From Prinia subflava (taxonomy: Eukaryota; Chordata; Aves; Passeriformes; Cisticolidae), in contig NC_086248.1 of the NCBI RefSeq assembly GCF_021018805.1, positions 57,045,485 to 57,109,484 on the forward strand: a stretch of 64,000 bases of DNA. The letters run 5' to 3'. Shown in pieces: positions 1 through 18,500 of this stretch; the stretch's first letter is position 1, and every line of letters starts with the position of its first letter. The position numbers and the translations under genes are program-made. The notes beneath the pieces are model-generated. The model was not told the origin of the DNA, did no database searches, and was given only the letters and a program-made list of their open reading frames with translations.

Positions 1-4240
<4,240 letters not shown>

Positions 4241-7200
4241 TTGCTGTAAAATAATAGTCATTGCCGAGAAGCCCAGCTGACAGTCTGTTACGCTCTTTCT
4301 ATATGTTTTATGGTTTGTTCACGATGTCTGACAATAGACTTACCCATCTCTGAAATGCATGTTGAAAATCCCAACCTTAATTGTGACAGGACACCTGCAT
4401 TTTAATTTTTTACCAGCTCTACAATGACATTCTCTTTTAAAATCATAATTTTCAAGATGTTGTGCTTCTAACATACGAAGAAATGAGAATACTTTTTTAT
4501 TTTCTATGAGTTGTCTGAACCTATTACCAATTTGATGCTGCAAACCAAAGAAGAATCTCACAGTACATGTCTTACATGCCTGTGAAGTTTCATTACATAT
4601 ATTTTCTAGCATTAAATACATGGGATGGGGGAAAAAAGATGAAGGAAACACTTTTGGTTTGTGTTTTTTGTATTTTTTATCATTGTGGAAATACATCTGT
4701 CAGCAAAAGTATAAATGTTGCATCAAAGATATAAAACAGTGAATAAAAAAACAGCCTCACCCTGAAGTTAGTCCCTAGTAAAGAAAAGAAAATAGCTATC
4801 AATAGTTACCACAAATAGTGACAAAGCACCTACATACTATAAAATTTTGTTCTCCATTGTACCCATTCATTTCTTTGTATAACATTATCTGACTACATAA
4901 TTGTTAGGTATACATTTTTCTCCTCTAAAAGAAGATTATGTACACATGTGGTTATAGGGAGTGTAAGTTTAACCCTTTCAAAATGCTTCCCAGGGAAAGC
5001 TTGACTCATGCTTGCCAAAGTGAAACAATTTCTGGCTGTGAACTCCTGCTCACATCCTGCCTCTCTGGCATATAAACCAGGGAGCTCCCCACAGGCCTCT
5101 GCAGACCCCCAGCTCCACATGGGGTCCTTCTGGCATCCCCAGGGTGTGCTGAGTCTATTCCATGTAACACAGCTGCTTCCTAGGGTGGGATTTGTCTTGT
5201 CCATTTTCTGCACTCCCAGACAAACCAAGCTGCATGTCATTTTAAAAGTCTCTCTTTTTTGTATGCTTGTGCATGCAGAAGGGATGTGTTATCCAAACCT
5301 CCTAGGACTTTTGGTTTGGTTTTTGGTCCCATTGCCTTAAAGGGAGATGAGAACTATTAAGCATAGTTAGGTGGCAGGGTGATTTTTGAAGTTTCTACAT
5401 CTGGAGTCTGATTCTATGAGATGAAATCATCTCAGGGCATTGCCTTCCTGAGCAGGAGCAGCTCTGATAAAGCACACACCAGTCACCTGTCTGGTCAGAG
5501 GGATTCACTGAACACAAAATACCCTTCTGCATATTTTCCATATATATCCACTTTGATCATTAAGCCACCCAAGAGTTTTGTACACCTCCCTGACAACAGA
5601 AATTCTGTGTTGCAGCTTGGACTTTGATTTGTTAAGCTCTTCAGATGTGAACTCTTGAAGGCATAGTTAATACCTTGCTTGTAGACAAACCATTGGCACT
5701 GCTCTCCTTGCCAAACTGGCTAGAAGTGCCTGGATATGCCTGAGTGGCCACAAAAGTCCCACCTCATAACCCTTAAAACAGTACCAGTTGTGATTTTTTC
5801 CTTCTGCAAGATTGTCAGTGTCAATAAAAACTGGCACATTTTGTGGTAACCGTTTGGACAGACTGGATAAAGTAACCCAGCACATGTGGTGGCTGTGGTG
5901 CATTTGACCCAAAATTTCATCTGTTTGTTGGTCCAAGAAACCTCTTTGCCAACAGGAAAAGCACAGCTGGGTTTCTGAGGTCACATTGTTCATGTGCCTT
6001 TGGTGATGGTACGGTGACCCTTTGTCTCTTGTGTATGTCACATCTCTGGAGGATACACATGCAGGACAATCACAGCTGGCAGAGTTCAGGCCCTCTTTGA
6101 AGAGGTGCCTCTCACTGAGTGAGCTGGGTCACAACAGCCATTTTAGTGTCAACGCATGTGTCTTAGGAGAACACTGCTGTGTCTCCTGAGAAGCTTGTAG
6201 GACTTTCCTGTAAGTATTAAGCAGTTTGAGGCACATATGAATTTAGTATAACTTTTTTTAAAACAAACAGCCTGTCCTATGGCCTGCATGCCCACGTGCA
6301 TCCTGCTTGGGGTTCTCCCTTGCTGAAGCCCTTCGTCTGGTACCACCACCTCATCTGTCCTCTCTCGCCCACAGGAGTGTAATCCCACCATTACCAAACC
6401 ACGTTACATACCCACTACACCTTCAGGGGACAACACAAACTCTCACAGAGATGGAAGGATATTTCAACTTACAAAATCCCTGTTAGGGATAAGAGTTAGC
6501 ACAGAAGCAATTACAAATACAAACTCCACCTCAAGTTGCTAAGCACTCCTAGATTAGAAGTCAAAACATATGCATAGGTTTTTTTCTTCTGTCCTTACAA
6601 AACAGATTTTTAAGAAATAATTATATTCAAACTTCTGACACTGCCCCAAGCCATTTTACCTACCGAAATTTATCATTTACATTCTCTTTTGAGCAACACA
6701 TAATGTTATGCAAAACAAAGCACAGTCTGAAAGGAGAAAACAAGTCTTTGCATCTCTCATTCCTCAATGTATTCAGTTGTCCAAAAACTGAAGAAGCTGT
6801 CAAATATTATTTGTGGCATTGCATTTCCCACACCCAAGCAAATGATTCTATATAAGGAAATGAGTTTTGGTTTACTTCTGAACTTAAAAGGAAAATGGAC
6901 TGGAATCTTCTGTGATATTCACACCGTGATTGGCTCAGGGCCAGGACAGGAGCACCTGTTGGACCTTCTAGCTGCTCCTCAGAAATGTAGCTGGTTTCTA
7001 TTGGGCAGCAAGCCAAAAGCCCTCCTAAAACATCAAGTACTTAGGAAGGAGCACAGAGGTGCTCATGTGCTTTTTGGAGTGCCTTAGCCAGCTGTAAGGG
7101 GCTTTCCTGCACCTGAGCACAGCTTCTGGTTTTTGTTTTTGTATTGTTTGGTTTTTTACCATTAATTAAAACCTTTTGTTTTTCAAAGCACTCCTGATGA

Positions 7201-7398
7201 GTCGTCTTGCAAATATTATTCAGCCAAATATGGGAAGTGCTGGACACCCTCAGAACTCGATACACCTTCCTGAGTCTCAATACACTCTGGCCTCGTGTAA
7301 CATTGTATCAATTATTCACATATGTTTGGGAGGTCGTGGCTTTAAAAGACCTCTCTGCAGTCTTGCTCAAGCTTTCTCAAAGTGCTTAAGACTCCAAT

Positions 7399-7416
7399 TA
7401 AAAAAAAAAAAAAAAA
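7399..7416 (+). repeat. Poly(A) tract
   Basis: A run of A broken only near its end. No flanking retroposon body could be recognised, so it may be a simple homopolymer. Confidence 0.6.
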
Positions 7417-9275
7417 TCACAAAGAAACGCTAAATGGAAGACAGTGGTTCAGCTCATCCAGCATCACATGTGATCACCCTGGTTCTCCAAGGTGCTTTCA
7501 TTAGGGGCTGGCTGGGTTTTGAGGCTGAGGGTCTGCATTTTCCACCCTGCACTGAAACACAGCATCCAGCCTGTGCAAGCCCAGAGCTTCCAGTTCAGGG
7601 CTGGTCTCTGCCAGCCAGCCTTGGGCTATCGTCTTCAGCTATCCACAGATTGCATTGGTCTAGGAGAAGTTTTCTCCTTGTAGCAGTAGCTCAGTTTTTT
7701 ATGGTGTCTTCTAGATCAGTTGTATGTATTGTGAGATGTTCCTTTAGTTTCGTATCTCTAAGTCATTACTGACTTTTGCTAAGCATACCTTTGACCTTTA
7801 CTATGCCTCAGAGTAAGGTAGGAACAGCCTTGAAAGACAGGCCTTTATTACTAACTGCCTAAAGTGTGCAAACATCAGGCTGGGGTTATTATTAAAGGTC
7901 TTTTTTCCTCCAGAAGGGCTGGTGATAAGGGCAGTAGCTGGGAAAAGGCAGGGAGGGTTGGGAATTGTTGAAAAGCACAATATATTCCTCACCACAGGAA
8001 ATCCTGCTGTGCTCCTAGGGTGGTGAGACTGGAGCAGTGGTCATTCGTCTTCAGTGACTGTACTATAGTGCTACTGATTTGTGGTATGAACCTTCCAAAC
8101 TCAGTCCTATATTTGTTTGTGCCAAACATGGGGTTTTGTGAGTTTATAAGGTCCTTTGCAACATCTCACTGACTTTCTTTTCTTTATTTCTGTGTTGGTA
8201 ACAGGACACCTTTTGAATGCCACATCTTTTCAAGTCATTCCCTGCAAGGAGTGTATTGTTCACCAGTCAGTGGCCGGGACATAATTCTTGACAAAGGTTA
8301 TACAGGAGAAGGGAAAGGCAGTCTGTCCCTGGAATCTGCTTGCAGAGCCAGAGTTACTCTGTTACATGTCAGCTTTAAAGGACCAATTAACACTTACTTC
8401 CCTCCATAATCAAAGCTCCTGGCTCATCCCTGCCCAAGAGAGCTTGACATCTCTGTCGACAACACAAAAAAATTATCCCCAAGACAGAAAGATGACAAAT
8501 AGTGATAATGAACAGAAGACAGAAATTGCAGGTCATCTTGACAGTGGTGAGGGTGAAGGAATTCAGTTTGTAGGGGTGGGCAGAGAGCATGACTTGCAAA
8601 GGAAAAAAATCAGCAATCTCTTGAAAGAGGTGTTTGAAAAAGCATTCAGCAGAGGAGAGCAGGCATATCTTCCCTTGGAGATATGAGGGGTGTCACATGA
8701 ACCCCAGCTGTGTCTGGGGAAGGCACTAATGGGCAGCAGGACAATCTGTCCTGCAGAGCTGATGCCCTGTACAGGGTATGACACCCACATAAAGCTCTGG
8801 AAACGTGTGGAGGACTGCTTCCACATTTCAGAAAGCCCTTGAACAAGGAGGGAAGCAAGGCTTTTGTTGAAAAGGGTCTCTGAGGATGACAATCAGATCA
8901 GAGAGAGGTTCATTCTCCTGATGCACACTGCTGATTTCCATCCTTCTCAACCAGGGAAAGAGTCACCCTGATCAGTACCCTCCTTCTTTAGCCATCATAA
9001 CTTCTATTGGTCCAGATTCTTCATGAGCAAAGGAGGACAGGTTAAAATAGTCATATTCTCCTCCTCAAGGTCATCTAAATCTTAAACAAGCACTCCCATT
9101 TACATCCTTTCCACACAAATGTAAATCCTAACAACATAATAAACAAATGTCTCAAATAGATACAGAAATAAATACAAGGTCGCTGAGCTAGACATTCCAT
9201 ATTTTTAAAGCTGTTCTGCTCTCTATGAAGAACCACAGTCCCTTCTTGCAAACAGCATACTCAGAAAAAGAAGTA

Positions 9276-9281
9276 TTTATT
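9276..9281 (-). terminator. SLC22A3: Possible SLC22A3 polyadenylation signal
   Basis: AATAAA on the minus strand (TTTATT on +) about 170 bases after the stop codon. It is the first canonical hexamer I see, but SLC22A3 transcripts in mammals have longer 3' UTRs, so more distal sites are likely too. Confidence 0.35.
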
Positions 9282-9450
9282 CCATATTTGTAGAAAAATA
9301 CACTACTTGTATTAAATGTCCTTGTTTAGAAAGAGAACATGAAGTTTAATCCATATGTAAATTCTGCAGCAAATTTTGAAGTGGTGGCAGGTGGAGAACA
9401 AATTCCCAGTATGGGAACAAGGTTCTTAGCTCAGTGCTGTTCTTCAAAAG

Positions 9451-9508
9451 TCAAATATAAGAGTTGGTGTCCCGGTGTTTCTGTTTCTTGCCACATTTTC
9501 CAAAATGA
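9451..9508 (-). CDS. SLC22A3: SLC22A3 exon 11 (C-terminal tail and stop)
   Basis: The acceptor CTGTTTCAACAG ends at 9509. One base completes the Ser codon begun in exon 10, then [18 protein letters not shown] and TGA at 9453-9451. The basic tail with KCG followed by Lys/Arg resembles the human OCT3 cytoplasmic tail. The phase match (2 + 1 bases) and good polypyrimidine tract support this exon although it is only 58 coding bases. Confidence 0.88.
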
Positions 9509-12500
9509 CTGTTGAAACAGAAGGGGAGAGGAGTGTAAGTGTGAAAAAACACGAAAATGTGTAGTTCAAGTTGTAGTCCGAGCTGTAGTACTGAAACTTT
9601 TTTTTTTTTTTTTAATAGAAAATGTCCTCTTTCTTTAGTTTGCATATTGAATCAGGCAAAAGTTGTTAGTGTAATATCCAAAGCCTGTCCTTGAAACATT
9701 AATGTATAGCACTAGATCCTCAAATTATTTAACCAGGGTGTAAATATTCCCTGCATATCTGCAGGGCAGTGAAGAGTCTGGCTTGCTGTGTGCCAGGAAT
9801 GGGAAAGCTGTGCCTGCAACTCTTCAGCTATAAACTCATCTCATATGTGACTTTTAAATGACTTCACAAATTGTGGGATTGCATCCATGATAAGCGGCCT
9901 TTCTTCACAAGATGCTTTGACTGAGGTAATGGCTGGTTTTCTTGAGCAGAGAGTTGCAGGCTATGCTTTGCAGCACCTCTCTTGTGTACTATTGCTTTCT
10001 GCTTCCAGAGATGCATAGGACAACTTTGTGTCTCTATGAGAAGAATACAGATTTTATCACCATACATTTTTTTAATAGCCTTCCTTAGTGATACTGCAAA
10101 GTTCAGGTTTCTGTTGAGGAAAATACCACCTGCTCATAGCATCAACCTGACTAGGGAATTTACTTTGACCCTGGAACAGTCAATACTTTATGACAGTTGG
10201 TAAAGTCGGGGGAGAACGTCCTTAGGAAACCTCACCCAAGTATAAGTAAGAAAATACATCTCATACCTTGGAAGCTGCTCCACATCCTCCAGTGTCTCTG
10301 GTAATGAGATTCCCTTTGTCTCTGGTAAAAGCAACACTAGGAGGCCACAGACAGCTGCAAGAATACCTACAATGGACATTGAAGAAATACAAAAGCAATA
10401 GGAATATTGTTACTTTTTTTATTTTCAGCATTTATCCACTAAGAAAAGTTTATTCCGATTGAGTTTGAAGTGAGATGTTTTAAGTGCATCAGCTAGTTCT
10501 GATTAACCTACACTAATCAAACACCTCTGTGTTACATTAATTTAGCCTATTACAAGATCACTTGAGGGCTAGGAGCTCATTTGCAGCCTGATCTCCCCAA
10601 AGGGAAATCTTAGAAGTCAGAAACCTGAGATAAGTGCGCACAGGCAAATGTATAAAAACAGCACAGGAACCAGGGTGGTATTCCTCATGTAGAACAAATC
10701 TGCCTTTTCCTAAATTCTACATCTGTCATGTAGATGCATCTGTGTTTCCTGAAACCGCTGAGATTTTCCTGAAATACTCTCTTCCTTTATCCATGGCCAA
10801 AGTAAATTATGTGATTCAAAATAAAAACTCCTCCTTGGGGGACAGCGTTCAGATACAATCTGAATTAAGAATGGATATTTTGGAATAATTTCCTGCATAG
10901 ATATAACTTACATAATGTATTAAGTCAAAAATAGAAGGGCAGCAGCAAAAAAAATCAAGTGTTCTCTGACTGTTGCACAGTTCACTCTGATCCTCTCTGA
11001 TTTTGTAGCTGTTTGCTTAAGAGAGAGAATTCATATGTCCCTCAAAAGCAATAGAATTTAATAAGTAGATAATGTGAACACTGTACTTCTATGTCTTTTC
11101 TTGAAATAATGGTAATCTTTTAAAATACCTTTTGTCTTTCCAATTTTGTTTTCAGCTAAAGTTGCAAATCAGTGCAAATTTCCCTACTTATTCTATCCTT
11201 TTCCTTTTGATTTTTTGCAGTCACTTCTACCTCCTAGAATCTGGTTTAACCACAGACTCCCTTGCAATTACAGAGCTGAGCTGTAAGGTTTCTCAGTCTT
11301 ACAGCTCTTCATGTAGTGTCTTTTCTGCTCCTTCAGCAGTTACCTAAGCAGACCTGAGCTCTTCCACACAGTGCAGAGAAATCACATTTCACCTCTTTGC
11401 CATTCAGCCTCTTGCTCTAGGCATAAAGGTGGAGAAGTGCTGGTCTGAGGGGGAGATAAGGCCACATACTACTTTTACCCCAAAAGAAAAGCTCTGTTAG
11501 AGAAGGATATTTAAACTTAAAGTATGTTATAAACTAAATCTTACTGAAAATAATTAGAGGTAGCTCCAACCAAATGGCTGCTAATCGGAAAAGCAGGAAT
11601 GGGGCTATGATCCCACCAAGATCACACAGACTTGAACACAGGGAAACACCAAAGTTTCTGCAAAAGACAAAAAGTACCAGATATTAGAGAGGTGCTACCA
11701 AACAGAATAACCAGCGGTTTAAGGAGTCAAATGTAGACTTAGCTCAAAAATTATCTCTTCAGGATATGCCATTTACATTAAGCAGTGGCTATTCAGCTGG
11801 AAAACTCTGGAGAAAACCAATTTTAACTAAAGGACAGTGAAATAGGAAATGGGAAAAAGCAGAGGTTGAAAAGAAAAAGTTGAAAGATTCCTGGGAGCTT
11901 TTGACATACCTCAGTGTTGTAGGGTACAATTCACTGTTCACTAGATAGACAACTTCAAAAGCTATTGTGATGCTCAATCTTCCCAGCGTGGCAACCGTCG
12001 TTTTGAGCCATGGGATATCTGTTCAGACAAAAAGAAACACTTCTGTGTGAAGTGTGCTCTGCCACACCAGCAGAGCATTTCTTAGAGCCCCAGGACCTGT
12101 CAGCAGAATTATACCACAGGAACACTGCAAATCAGACTGAAAGGCCACTGCTGTAGGTATCAATCTGTACTGGCATTTATTGCTTTGGAACACCATATGA
12201 GGCTGCTTTGGAGAATTAGAGATCACTAGAGTTGATTGATTCAAAATGCTGGTGGGTCATAACAGCATGGGTGGGGGAATAACCATCATAAGCTTCCACG
12301 ACCACATCCAAATTGTGCTCCAGAAAGAAGTATTTTTCTATATAGTTATGTTATGCTGTAAAGAAGCTCAGTTGAGTCACCTCCCAAAGCCTTCTGACCA
12401 CAAAGAAGGTACCTCTGAAGCTGCATAGAATCATAGAATCGTTTAGGTTGGAAAGGCTTTTAAGACTGTTGAATCCAACCATTAACCCAACTCTGCTACT

Positions 12501-15500
12501 CAAACACTAAATCATGTCCCTAAATGCCACACCTACACATCTCTTAAAAACCTCCAGGAAGGCTGCAGTAAAATAATTCTCTCTAGAGCAGTCCACCTAC
12601 CCTTTGTAATTTTTTCTAGCCACTGCACATTAGACACACTCCTAATTATGCTCCTTGTCATCCTCCCTTCCCTTTCCTTTCATACCTGGCACAACTGGCA
12701 CATGCTGTACCTGACACTGCCCCGTTGGCTCTGCCCAGCTCTCCCAGGCCCAGTCTAGCTCCAGTGAGCAGCCACTGCCCTGAATACATCAGTGGGAAGC
12801 CCTCGTACATCAGCAGGGATGTGGTGGTCACCCACACATGGCAGGACAGAGCTGCACCTCTCATTGTGAGCAACCCCTCTCTGGAGAGCTGGTGCTCTTT
12901 GGAAGTGCATCACAAGGAGTGTGACAAGCACTTCTGTCACGCTCTTGGGAGAGGACAGTCTCCTGCGTGGTCTAACCATAACTAGGCAGACAGGGAGGCA
13001 AGTGAAACAACAAGCCTTAACTTGGCACAAAGGGGAGCTCTGCCACTGGAGAGGGCTCTGGCAGGGATTGTGTTTTTCAAACCTTGAGTGGAAGAACAAG
13101 AAAACATTTCAGTTTTCTCTGAACCAAAAATGAGACACTTGGGTTTATTTCCCTTCCAAAACAACCAAACAAACCACCATTAAACTTCATCCCATGTTGC
13201 AAGCACTGTTTTTGTCCTGAAGAGTTCTGTTTTCAAAAATATACAAGAAAAACAAAAGCTGGAAAGAGCAAAACAAATCCACATCATCTCCATGGCACCC
13301 CTTCAGTCATCAGGCTCCCAAGGTGATGGTGACGTCCATGTGGATCCTCCCTCCGTCAGAGGACTCGAACTGTGTGAGCAACACGGTGTGATGGGGCTCA
13401 CAGCTGAGAGCTGCAGTTTTTTCCATCTGTATAAACAGACTTCTTCAAAGCAGCACTTGGACCTCTAGTGTCCAGTCTACAAGTATGTTAATCCCAAGGC
13501 TGTCCTCTCCTACTGAGAGGAGGCTGTTGGCAGCCCTGTGATATACCTTGAGAAACTAAAACCTGTTAGGATGGCCAGGACCATCCCTTACTTTGATAGG
13601 AACAGTTCTGGGGAGGAATAAACCTTTCTCATGTCCATCGAGCTGCTGCTCTGCAGCTACAGTAAGGCAAAGCATAATCCTATGGTTATATACAATTCAA
13701 AGCCTCCAAATCCTTCCTAGGGATAAAATAAAAAATAAAAAATAATTTAAAATAAATAAATAAATAATTAAACCACCAAACCATGGTAGGGAAACAATTT
13801 TAAAAAAAGAAGTGCTGGGAAGCCTTTGTGCAATATCAGACCTTTTAGCTGTCCCTGAAAACAGGTAAGAATGGCCTAATCAAAAGACATATCTTTCTCC
13901 CAGCCTCTTAGCATTGTCCAAACCCCTGGGAGAGTGAGGGAAAGGCAACAATCTCTGTGATGCCTACCACAGCCCCTACATTGTATTGTGGTTTGCATTG
14001 TTCTATTTGTAAAGGAAAAGACTACCAAGATGACTCACTGATTTCTGACACCACCAAGCGTGTTCCATGTCAGGGAACATGTATTTTCCCATTATGTTTG
14101 TATATTCTTCCCTTGCATTTCCCTTTAAAGAGGCCTTTCTATACCTCTCCTGTAAGACTACTCCCAGCTGTTGCTCATAGCCCATCAAAGACATGGCTGT
14201 TCCATGCGCCAGGGCCATCTATACACAAATGAGGTGTGTTGTTCCACGTTTTCCTTCTGTCTGCCGCTTTGTGTGTCTCGCTGTCCCTGCTCAGGGGGTG
14301 TCAGAGAGAAGCCATGCCCTGCAGAGCCTGTCTCAAGGAAGGGCATCACCTTCTGGCAGGAAGGCGGTGATGAGACAGGCGACGCTCGCCACGATGTTGC
14401 TGGCGGCGAAGGGCAGGCGCCGCCCGATGCGATCGATGGTCACTATGATCAGGAAGGCGGCGGGCAGCTCCACAGCTCCTGAGATGAAGAAGTCTAGGTA
14501 GAGGTTCCCTCCGATGATTCCCAGGCGCATGACAAGCCCTTGGTAGATAAGGGCACTTGTGAACCTGAACAGCAAAGGGAAAAAAGTGTTGAGGCAAACA
14601 AATGATTGCAAGCAGCTGGAGAGACCCTGAGCGTCACAAGAGAATCCTTCCTGAAAACCCACAGCCAGGTAACCAGCTGGACTGACACGGGCACTCACCA
14701 GGCGTACATCAGGATGAGCGTGTTCCTCCTCATCTGGGGAGTCCTCACCAGGTCGAGGAAGGACGGGTTGCTCACCTCCTCGTTGCTGATAGTGATCTGA
14801 GGAGACAAGTGAGCAGTAGGCAGGAGTCAGGGAGGCACTGCGACAGTGTAAATACGAGGATTGGCAATATTCCAGTCCAGCGAGCAAAGGTGCTTACGAG
14901 CCAGTTTGCTGCTCATAGCACTCCAGGGCAGAGCACAGGCATTGGAACAGCTAATAACTGGACATGGCTGTGAGCTTTCCTTAATGATGATTGTGCAAAA
15001 ATCGATTAAAAAATCCCCAATCTTAACTTGAGAATGGAAAAATTATTTCCTCCTTGTTGACCCGGATTTTGTTGGAAGGTAATAAGCAGTCATTGTCACA
15101 TCAGAGCCACTGGGCACAGAATTGCCTTTGGCAGAGAGGAGACAGGGCAAAGCAATGGGCTGAGGGAAGCAGGGAGAGTGGGGCTGAGCAGCAAGCAATG
15201 GGCTTGGGAGTATCACTGGCAGCACAGCTGGGCAGCAGGAAGAAAAGGGAGTGAGAGAAAGAGCAGATCTGTGATGGTGCTTGGGTGCTACAAAATATTC
15301 GACCAGTGAAATTCAGAGGGTCCTAAAATACACATGCACTGTGCTGAACATGGCTTCGACTCTCAAAAAAATAACCTGCTATGTATGAATTAATGGTCAT
15401 CATACTGCCTACAAAGTATAATAAATCTGTTCTCAGCTGCTTCCAATACAATCACAATGAGCACTCAATGAAATTACTGGTTAGAAGGTTTAGCACTAAC

Positions 15501-18500
15501 AGAAAAGAGCAGGATTTCACACAGTCCTGTGTTTACTCGCTGGAGTTCATTGCTGTAGATATTACAGAGCCACAATGCTCGTAGGGCCAAAAAGGGATTA
15601 GTTACATTGATCTAGGCTGTTTTTAACTCCAGCCAGCAGTTTTTAACCATGCTGTCCCAGCCAGGTGGCAACCCTGTGTTCATATGGTCATGTGGCAAGT
15701 GAGGAAGACATAAGGAAGATAAGGCAGAGGCAGTTTTAGTCAAGGACCAACCATGATACTGCCCAAGAACTGGCAGCCACAGCTGGAATTGCTATCAGCT
15801 CTCAAAGCAGCTGTGGGGAACATGGGGTTAAACCAGCTGTGCCATTTTTAGAGAGATTTTAGGCAGCCTTGCTGCTTTAACTCTCCATTATTGACCCTTC
15901 CTGAGAGAAGGCCTAAGAGGGCAAAGAGAGGAGCAAACCTCTCTCTATTACCACAGCACCTGCTGCTCATTCAGGTGCAGGAGCCCAGGTCAGAGGGAAG
16001 AGAGGAGGGAAAGTCAGAGAAGCTCGAGGTAATGTGCAGATCCATGATAAGAACACAGGTAAAGCCAAAGGCATTGCCCCAGTGGTCTCATCAGCTCAGG
16101 GCTGAGCCCAAAGCTTTCACCCTTTATTTGTTTTATTATATCATAAGGTAGCACAGCTGCTTTTCAGTGAGATGTGGCTGGATGTATTTACACATGACTT
16201 TTTTGTAACTGACTGACACAAAGCTTTGAAAGTAAGACAGAGAAACACCACATTTATTTGAACTTCCTTTCTACTCCCTCTCAGTTTTCTTCTGTAAACA
16301 GAGCCAAAAGTTTTCTTCAAAGCACTGCCACTTGTGCTGCATGCCAGAGTCCTTAGTGAGGCAGGCTGAGGTTGCTGGGTTTCTGCACTGCTCTTGGACT
16401 CTCATAATATGGTTATAAAGCTGCCATGTCTGTTGTTTATAAGAACAGGCTGCCAGCCATCAGTTGTGACTTTGTGCAAATATGGTTTTAGATTTCCAAA
16501 GGACTAAAGATAACTTCAGCACAACTGCCACTTGTATTTTTATGTCTTAATAAAGTCAAAATAACCCCAAGCATGACTGAGCACTTTTTTATAGATGAAG
16601 GAAAAAAGCATTATCGACAGTCAGGACTTTGCAAGAGAAAAAATCCTCTTTTTGTTCTTTGAAGTCAAGGAGAGCTTTGCCATTCACACCAGTGCAGTCA
16701 GGAATTCAGTGACAGAGCCCATGTTTCCCAAGATACACAAACTGAAAACTCTGGATGAAGTTTTATAGCTTCCCTCATATTTTTTGTTCCAGCAAAATTA
16801 CATATCAGTTTTCCCACAATTGTTTTTATGTATATAGTTCTACAAATGCTTAATTCTTCATGGGCCATGCAGGTTTATATGTACATGGATGTGTATAACA
16901 TTTACATGTGTAAGTTAATTTATGCAAGAAAGACCTATGTCTAGATATGTTCTATAGGGTAGGAAAAAATCTGTAGATAAAGGGACAAGTTTTGATCCAA
17001 AATTCTCCTAAGAAGCAGCTCACTACTCAGAGGGTTGCAGTTCATTCTGGTTTTGGACAGAGACCAAAAATTAGAAAATTAGTTTGAAAAAACTCTCCAT
17101 GGTAGGAAAAATATGAGCAACTGGAAAAAAGGAGTTTATAATTTACAATTAATTTGATGAGTTCTGGTTGGGGTTGACCTATACCAGTGTCGTAACTCAC
17201 AAAGCAAAAGCAGCAAATGTTTATACTTTTTCATATAAAGGTCATCTGTGGTTTCTGCATGCCAACAAAAACCCAAAGCTGCAACATCCAGAGCCATGTA
17301 AGGGACTTGGCCGATGAAATTGATACTGACATACTGGAAAATCTGAGCCCAAGTGCATTGAGGGATAGTGCCCCTCACTTCCCCCCTGAGTCTCCACACC
17401 TGCAGCACTTAGCCTAAAATTCTGGAGCTGCTTCATGAAAGAAAAGTCTGATATCAGTTAATGTGAGAAATACCCTTGATCCATTAGCCATGCACTTCCT
17501 GGAGATGCCCTCTTTCCTCTGGGCACAGCACAAAGGATGACAGAGATTGTATATTTAAAAACTCCCAGGAACAGATCCAGCACAAATCTGGATGTGTGGA
17601 GGTTAATCTGTTGCAGCTGTGAGTGGCTTAAGGTCATGAGCATGGATACTTAAAAAATAATACAACTGAAAACAAAAAGCAAGGAGAGACACATCTTTCT
17701 GACATGATGCTTTGAAAATGCTGATGTTTAGAGAGGAAGAGGGTGTAGCAATGCAGAGCTGAACGTGGAGGGGAAGCTGCAGCAGCACAACTTCTTGCTA
17801 CATGACTTGGGGAATGGTTGGTGCTGCATAATTCTAACCTGGATGTGGGAATCACACTGGTGTATATGCCCCAGCAAAAGACAATAATTCATAGACTCAC
17901 AGAATGGTTTGGGTTGGAAGGAGCACTAAAGTTCATCTAGTTCCAGTTCCCTTGCCATGAGCAGGGACACTGTATACTAGGCCAGGTTGCTCAAAGCCTT
18001 GCCCAGCCTGCTCTTGAATACTATCCAGTATGGGCCGTTTACAGCTTCTCTGGGAAATCTGTTCCACTGCCTTATCACTCTCACAGTGAAGATTTTCTTC
18101 TTAACATCTAATCTAAATCTGCTCTCTTTCAGTTCGGAGCTATTCCCCCTTGTTCTGTTCCTTCATGCCCTTGACAAAAGTCCCTTTCCAGCTCTCTTGT
18201 AACTCCCCTTTAGGTATTGGAAGGCAGCTCTAAGGTCTCCCTGGAAACTTCCCGTCTCCGGGCTGAACAACCCCAGCTCTCTCAGCCCTTCCTCATAGGA
18301 GAGATGCTCCAGCCCCCTGATCATTTCACAGCCTTCCTCTGGACCCACTCCAACAGGTCTATGTCCTTTTGTAATCTCATGAGGTCTAACAAGAGGTTTA
18401 ACAAGTGCCTCATCTGGGTCCAGGCAAGCCCTGGAATCAACACAGGCTGGGAATGAACAGACTGAGAGCAGCCCTGTGGAGAAGGACTTGGGAGTTCTGG

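Larger units (their letters stand above)
4241..9450. other. Spacer between the converging 3' ends of PLG and SLC22A3
   Basis: About 5.2 kb with no coding region that I can support. Open frames here are short and of random composition. It contains an A-tract at about 7399-7416. Part of the right end must be SLC22A3 3' UTR, which is transcribed leftwards from 9450. No kringle or LPA-like exon was recognised. Confidence 0.6.
12019..14349. other. SLC22A3 intron 7
   Basis: About 2.3 kb. It contains a CR1 tail at 12424-12575 and an A/T-rich simple repeat at 13726-13775, and otherwise nothing recognised. Confidence 0.8.

Noticed and set aside
4241..9450. Looked for kringle or LPA-like exons between PLG and SLC22A3
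   Set aside because: No kringle motif pattern was found in open frames on either strand.
14171..14501. Two overlapping plus-strand open frames
   Set aside because: They are antisense shadows of the GC-rich SLC22A3 exon 7.
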